Source: Mycobacterium europaeum (GTDB taxonomy: Bacteria; Actinomycetota; Actinomycetes; Mycobacteriales; Mycobacteriaceae). Taken from it: a stretch of DNA of 64,000 nucleotides. The stretch spans positions 248,001 through 312,000 of the forward strand of contig NZ_LQOU01000051.1 in the NCBI RefSeq assembly GCF_002102155.1, given 5' to 3'. A program made the position numbers and the translations under genes. This document shows positions 60,866-64,000 of this stretch, piece after piece (within the stretch, counting starts at the first letter, position 1; each line of letters starts with the position of its first letter). Below the pieces are notes generated by a model. The model saw nothing but the letters and a program-made list of their open reading frames with translations. It did no database searches and was not told where the DNA came from.

Positions 60866-61458
60866 TGCGCCATCCTGAAACGCGCGTCGCGACGCCGCCG
60901 GAGGCGGGCGAGCAACCCGGCTCGGTGCCAACGACTTTGCGCGACACCGTCGCGTTCCTGCCCCCGGGCGCGGGCAAGGCCATCCGCACCGGGTCGATGT
61001 CGGTGGTGTACAAGGTGTCCGCCGAGTGGACCGGCGGTGCATACACCATGCACGAGCAGCCGGTCGGGCCGAAAGTGATGGTGGCCCCACACACCCACGC
61101 TGCGCAGGATCAAGTCAGCTACGTGGTGGAAGGTGAGATGGGCTTCCTTGTCGGCGAGGAGGAGTTCGTCGCCCCGACCGGCAGCTGCATTTTTCGTCCA
61201 CGCGGTGTCCGGCACGCATTATGGAACGCTACCGACAAGCCCGCGCGGATGATCGAAATCACCAATCCCGGTGGGCAATTCGAGTGCTACTTCCTCCGAT
61301 TCGGCGAACTCACCGAGGCGGGGGAGACCAGTCAAGAGGTGATACACGCCCTGGGTGCACGCTACGGGATCAGCTACGACCTCGACAAAGCCGAGGATCT
61401 GGCACAGCGGTACGGTGTGAGCTCCACCGGCAGTTGGTGGGCAGGCTCGCGGGCTTAG
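60865..61458 (+). CDS. single-domain cupin of the cyclase operon
   Basis: 197 residues from the ATG at 60865 (TGATG overlap). The cupin core is about 70-140: PHTHAAQDQVSYVVEGEMGF, where two His are kept and the usual Glu is replaced by Asp/Gln, then GSCIFRPRGVRHALWN with the third His. The C-terminus has a helical extension ending WWAGSRA. It resembles quercetinase-like or ring-modifying cupins. Its partner bicupin and SDR suggest successive ring modification. Confidence 0.8.
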   Translation: MRHPETRVATPPEAGEQPGSVPTTLRDTVAFLPPGAGKAIRTGSMSVVYKVSAEWTGGAYTMHEQPVGPKVMVAPHTHAAQDQVSYVVEGEMGFLVGEEEFVAPTGSCIFRPRGVRHALWNATDKPARMIEITNPGGQFECYFLRFGELTEAGETSQEVIHALGARYGISYDLDKAEDLAQRYGVSSTGSWWAGSRA

Positions 61459-61563
61459 CAGCGGCCGGCTTTCCGCGCCGTCGGAAAGAATGCCGGCAGA
61501 TGCTTTCGGGTGTTGTCCTAGCACTGTCCGGCTTTGCCAAACAGCTCACAGAGGGACGTGATC

Positions 61564-62598
61564 ATGCGGGCGCTGCGCTTCGATCGTTTCGGTGACCCCG
61601 CCGTTCTTCGGGTCGTGGATGTGCCGGACCCGGTGCGAACGACGCAGGAAGCGGTGATCCGCGTTCGCGCGGCGTCGGTGAACCCTTCCGACGTCAAGAA
61701 CGTGGCCGGGGCGATGGAAGGCACGGCGCTGCCGCGCGTCCCCGGGCGGGACTTCGCCGGGGTGGTGATCGACGGGCCGCCCGACTGGCAGGGGGTTGCG
61801 GTGTGGGGCACCGGCGGAGATGTCGGGTTCACCCGCGACGGCTCGCATGCCGAACTGATGTCGGTACCCGTGGGTGCGCTGGTGCGCAAACCCGAAAAGT
61901 TGAGCTTCGAGGAGGCCGCTGCGGTTGGGGTGAACTTCGTGACCGCCTGGCTGGGAGCAGTAGAGTCCGCGCAGCTGCTGGACGGCGAAACCATCGCGGT
62001 GTTCGGCGTTACCGGCGGGGTCGGCGGCGCGGTCGCGCAGATCGCTCACGCGCTGGGAGCCCGGGTGATCGGCGTGAGCCGGCGCGTTCCCAGCCCGGAT
62101 AGCCCCGCTGCAGCCGTCATCGACGAGTTCGTCGCTTTCGATCCCGCCGCTGACGTCGGCGCCGACATCAAGCGGCTGACCGGCGGCACGGGCGTCGACG
62201 TCGTCTATGACGCCGTGGGCGGAGTGACCACGGCGGCCGCTTTGGCCTCGCTGGGCCGTCGCGGCCGGCTGGTGGCAATCAGCGCCGTCGGGGCCCGCAC
62301 GGTAAACATCGACCTCATTGACCTGTACCGCAATGAAACCCGCATCCTCGGGTCAGACAGCCGCAAGCTCGACGTGACTGAGTCCGCGCGGCTCCTGCAA
62401 CAGATCAGCCCCTACTTCGAATCGGGAAAGTTTCGGCCACTGCCCATCGCAGCGAGCTACCCGCTTGACGGAGGGGTTGCGGCGTATCAAGCCGTCGCCG
62501 ACCACATCGCCGGCCGCGTCGTGATCATCCCTGAGCCCGTGGAGATCAAACGATCCAATTATCAACAAGTGCAACACAATGTCGATCAAGGTGACTGA
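61564..62598 (+). CDS. MDR-family NAD(P)H oxidoreductase (quinone oxidoreductase-like)
   Basis: 344 residues from ATG 61564, with GAGGGA 7 bases upstream; a frame start at 61534 is weaker. The N-terminal GroES-like domain (about 1-120) lacks zinc ligands. The cofactor strand is IAVFGVTGGVGGAVAQIA. The TGVDVVYDAVGG block is typical. It reduces enones or quinones with NADPH. It is 105 bases downstream of the cupin, in the same direction, and probably the last gene of the operon. Confidence 0.85.
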   Translation: MRALRFDRFGDPAVLRVVDVPDPVRTTQEAVIRVRAASVNPSDVKNVAGAMEGTALPRVPGRDFAGVVIDGPPDWQGVAVWGTGGDVGFTRDGSHAELMSVPVGALVRKPEKLSFEEAAAVGVNFVTAWLGAVESAQLLDGETIAVFGVTGGVGGAVAQIAHALGARVIGVSRRVPSPDSPAAAVIDEFVAFDPAADVGADIKRLTGGTGVDVVYDAVGGVTTAAALASLGRRGRLVAISAVGARTVNIDLIDLYRNETRILGSDSRKLDVTESARLLQQISPYFESGKFRPLPIAASYPLDGGVAAYQAVADHIAGRVVIIPEPVEIKRSNYQQVQHNVDQGD

Positions 62599-62889
62599 AC
62601 AAACCATCACCGAGGCGGTCCAGTGGACCAACGCCGCCGCGGTGTTTATCGGGTGACAGCCGGGATGGCCCGCGGCCTACTCGGTAGCCGAATCCGACGT
62701 CAGGTTTTGCAGCCGTTGTCTGCGCTGTTCGACGCCGCTGCCGAAGAACTGCAGTCACCACCGGTGGCACGCCTGCTGCGCGACCGCTTCCTCACCCTGG
62801 TGGCCACCGGCGGTGGGCAGCTGGACTGGTCGGCGCTCGCCACGCTCGCCGACTGGGACGCCGGCTTGGCGTCAGACCACTCCGCGTAG
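62579..62889 (+). pseudogene. remnant of an oxidoreductase C-terminus (uncertain)
   Basis: Two short frames follow the MDR gene. One starts at ATG 62579 (MSIKVTEQTITEAVQWTNAA, 25 codons). The other, from about 62650 to 62889, ends with ARLLRDRFLTLVATGGGQLD then WSALATLADWDAG, which resembles the C-terminal helices of beta-hydroxyacid (3-hydroxyisobutyrate-type) dehydrogenases. No cofactor domain is present. It is probably a truncated gene, or a small real one. Its end overlaps the convergent SDR by 18 bases. Confidence 0.35.
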
Positions 62890-63702
62890 CCCGTCGCCGC
62901 CGAACGCCGGCTCCAGCATGGCGGAGTAGTCGGGGCCGCGCCGCAGCATCATCCCACCGTCGACATTGATGACCTGACCGGTGATGTAGGAGGCGGCGTC
63001 GCTGAGCAGGAACAGCGCCAGATTGGCGACGTCCTCGACCTCTCCCGGCCGGGGCAGCGGCGTGCACTCGCTGTAGTCCCCGCTCACCTCCGGCAGGGCG
63101 AACACCGGCGCGACCAGATCGGTGCGGATCAGGCCCGGCCGGATGCTGTTGACCCGCACCCAGGAGGGGCCGAGCTCGTCGGCGGCCAACTGCATCATGT
63201 GGTCGACGGCCGACTTGCTGACCCCGTAGGCACCGAACCACCGGTGGGTGTTGCTGGCGGCGATAGACGAGATGCCGACGAACGATCCGCCGCCGCCCCG
63301 GACCAGCTCGCGCGCGACGTGCTTGAGCACATACATGGTCCCGTTGACGTTCAGGTCGACGGTGCGCCGCCAGCCTTCCGAGTCAATCTGGGTGATCGGT
63401 CCGATCGTCTCGGAGCCACCCGCGCAATGCACCGCCCCGTGGAGTTGACCATGCCAGGCCGTCGCGGCTTCCACCGCGCGGGCGGCCTCCTCCTCGTTGG
63501 TGACGTCGGTCGGCTCGTAGCGAATGGAGCCGCCGCCCCCGAGCGCCTCGATCTCGCTGACCGCGCCCGCCAACCGGTCGGGATTGCGGCCCACGATCAT
63601 GACCGAGGCACCGGCCGCGACCAGCCCGGCGGCCACGCCCTTGCCGATTCCGCTGCCACCGCCGGTAACCAGGTATGTCCGGTTTTCGAAAGAAAGCTGC
63701 AC
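62872..63702 (-). CDS. short-chain dehydrogenase/reductase under a KstR-type box
   Basis: 276 residues from ATG 63702. The cofactor motif is TGGGSGIGK, VGRNPDR after strand 2 favours NADP(H), and the catalytic residues are in GISSIAAS and YGVSKSA. The C-terminus (VDGGMMLRRGPDYSAMLEPA) extends past the usual end. A perfect KstR-type palindrome lies 24 bases upstream, so a role in sterol or lipid breakdown is likely rather than in the adjacent cyclase operon. Confidence 0.85.
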   Translation of the reverse strand: MQLSFENRTYLVTGGGSGIGKGVAAGLVAAGASVMIVGRNPDRLAGAVSEIEALGGGGSIRYEPTDVTNEEEAARAVEAATAWHGQLHGAVHCAGGSETIGPITQIDSEGWRRTVDLNVNGTMYVLKHVARELVRGGGGSFVGISSIAASNTHRWFGAYGVSKSAVDHMMQLAADELGPSWVRVNSIRPGLIRTDLVAPVFALPEVSGDYSECTPLPRPGEVEDVANLALFLLSDAASYITGQVINVDGGMMLRRGPDYSAMLEPAFGGDGLRGVV

Positions 63703-63906
63703 GCCCGAGCCCCTAACGCCGAAACTGAAACGGGTTCTAGCATAGGCCAGCTGTCAGACCTGCCACGTCGGCCTCAGACTTGGCGGGGCGTTCGAGCGTG
63801 CGCTGCCGGCTTCGAGCGTGCGCTCAGGGCCGGGAAAACGGCGAAATCGCAGCCGGACGCACACGGGAAGCCGTGGTTTCACACGCGACGGAAGTGCCCG
63901 CGGAGC
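63703..63906. other. intergenic region upstream of the SDR
   Basis: It contains the KstR-type box (63726-63739) and two copies of TTCGAGCGTGCGCT (63791-63804 and 63811-63824), a direct repeat of 14 bases. No gene is apparent. Confidence 0.6.
63726..63739. promoter_or_regulatory. KstR-type operator
   Basis: TGAAACGGGTTCTA fits TnnAACnnGTTnnA at every fixed position on both strands. This is the published consensus for the cholesterol-catabolism repressor KstR. It lies 24 bases before the SDR start on the minus strand, a normal promoter position. Confidence 0.65.
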
Positions 63907-64000
63907 CTACGGCGTATCGCGGCGGGCCACCTGTGTGGGCTTGGCGTTGCGCCAGTCTTCGACGTCGGGCGGCAGGCCGACCGCGTACCTGTTCTCGTTG
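63907..64000 (-). CDS. C-terminal end of an unrecognised gene (cut by window edge)
   Basis: The minus-strand frame NENRYAVGLPPDVEDWRNAK ... QVARRDTP is open from the window edge to a TAG at 63907-63909. Composition and codon use look coding. Only about 30 residues are visible and I do not recognise the family. Confidence 0.4.
   Translation of the reverse strand, partial: NENRYAVGLPPDVEDWRNAKPTQVARRDTP

Noticed and set aside
58120..62598. A complete aminoglycoside antibiotic cluster
   Set aside because: There is no aminotransferase, glycosyltransferase, or phosphorylating or acetylating resistance enzyme, so only the first ring-forming step resembles that pathway.
1..64000. CRISPR array or prophage
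   Set aside because: No series of regular direct repeats with unique spacers and no phage structural or integrase genes were seen.

Overview
The window is high-GC chromosomal DNA from a Mycobacterium, most likely a slow grower close to the M. avium complex. The main evidence is gene order. From about 0.7 to 41.7 kb it carries, in inverted orientation, the same order I know from M. tuberculosis between Rv0792c (GntR) and Rv0756c, and the product lengths match: purQ/purS, prolyl oligopeptidase, purC, cyp126, purB, ggtA, purD, aldA, cyp123, cyp51 with its ferredoxin, adhB, phoR/phoP. The species is inferred from this pattern; no database was searched.

Region by region. 0-4.6 kb: end of a haloacid dehalogenase, a cupin, a GntR/UTRA regulator, and two lipid acyltransferases (PlsC-like and a wax ester synthase/DGAT). 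4.5-25.7 kb: the purine block (purQ-purS, purC, purB, purD) interleaved with a metallo-beta-lactamase-fold protein, an FAD dehydrogenase, two tandem DHA2 drug exporters, an intact oligopeptidase, cyp126 and a TDT-type transporter in an overlapping operon with purB, a frameshifted DUF429 gene, an esterase and a gamma-glutamyltransferase. 25.7-38.1 kb: two divergent catabolic operons (aldA-SDR-HIBADH-CMD leftward; TetR-cyp123-SDR-cyp51-ferredoxin-NTF2-like rightward), then adhB, an inserted old-yellow-enzyme flavoprotein and a KSI-like protein. They share a control region with two GGACA-NN-TGTCC palindromes. 38.2-41.8 kb: HIT protein, phoR, phoP, a decapeptide-repeat protein and tRNA-Thr(UGU).

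From 41.8 kb the order departs from the M. tuberculosis pattern. 41.8-55.4 kb holds envelope and secreted functions (DUF732 protein, cspA, lytic transglycosylase lipoprotein, Pro/Gly-rich exported protein, LpqH-like lipoprotein, S1 protease, LCP ligase) with an enoyl-CoA hydratase, alpha/beta hydrolase, amidase, a second TDT transporter and an SDR.

55.7-62.9 kb is the most unusual part. After a decayed IS3-family end comes a Bcr/CflA exporter and then a compact operon: a sugar-phosphate cyclase most like 2-deoxy-scyllo-inosose synthase, a two-domain cupin, an SDR, a second cupin and an MDR oxidoreductase. The exporter and the operon are each preceded by the same 35-bp operator array, GATAC/GTATC half-sites exactly 10 bp apart. 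This looks like a co-regulated carbocyclic (cyclitol) metabolite pathway with its own exporter. It has no aminotransferase or glycosyltransferase, so it is not a standard aminoglycoside cluster. The right edge holds an SDR with a perfect KstR-type box upstream and the C-terminus of an unrecognised gene.
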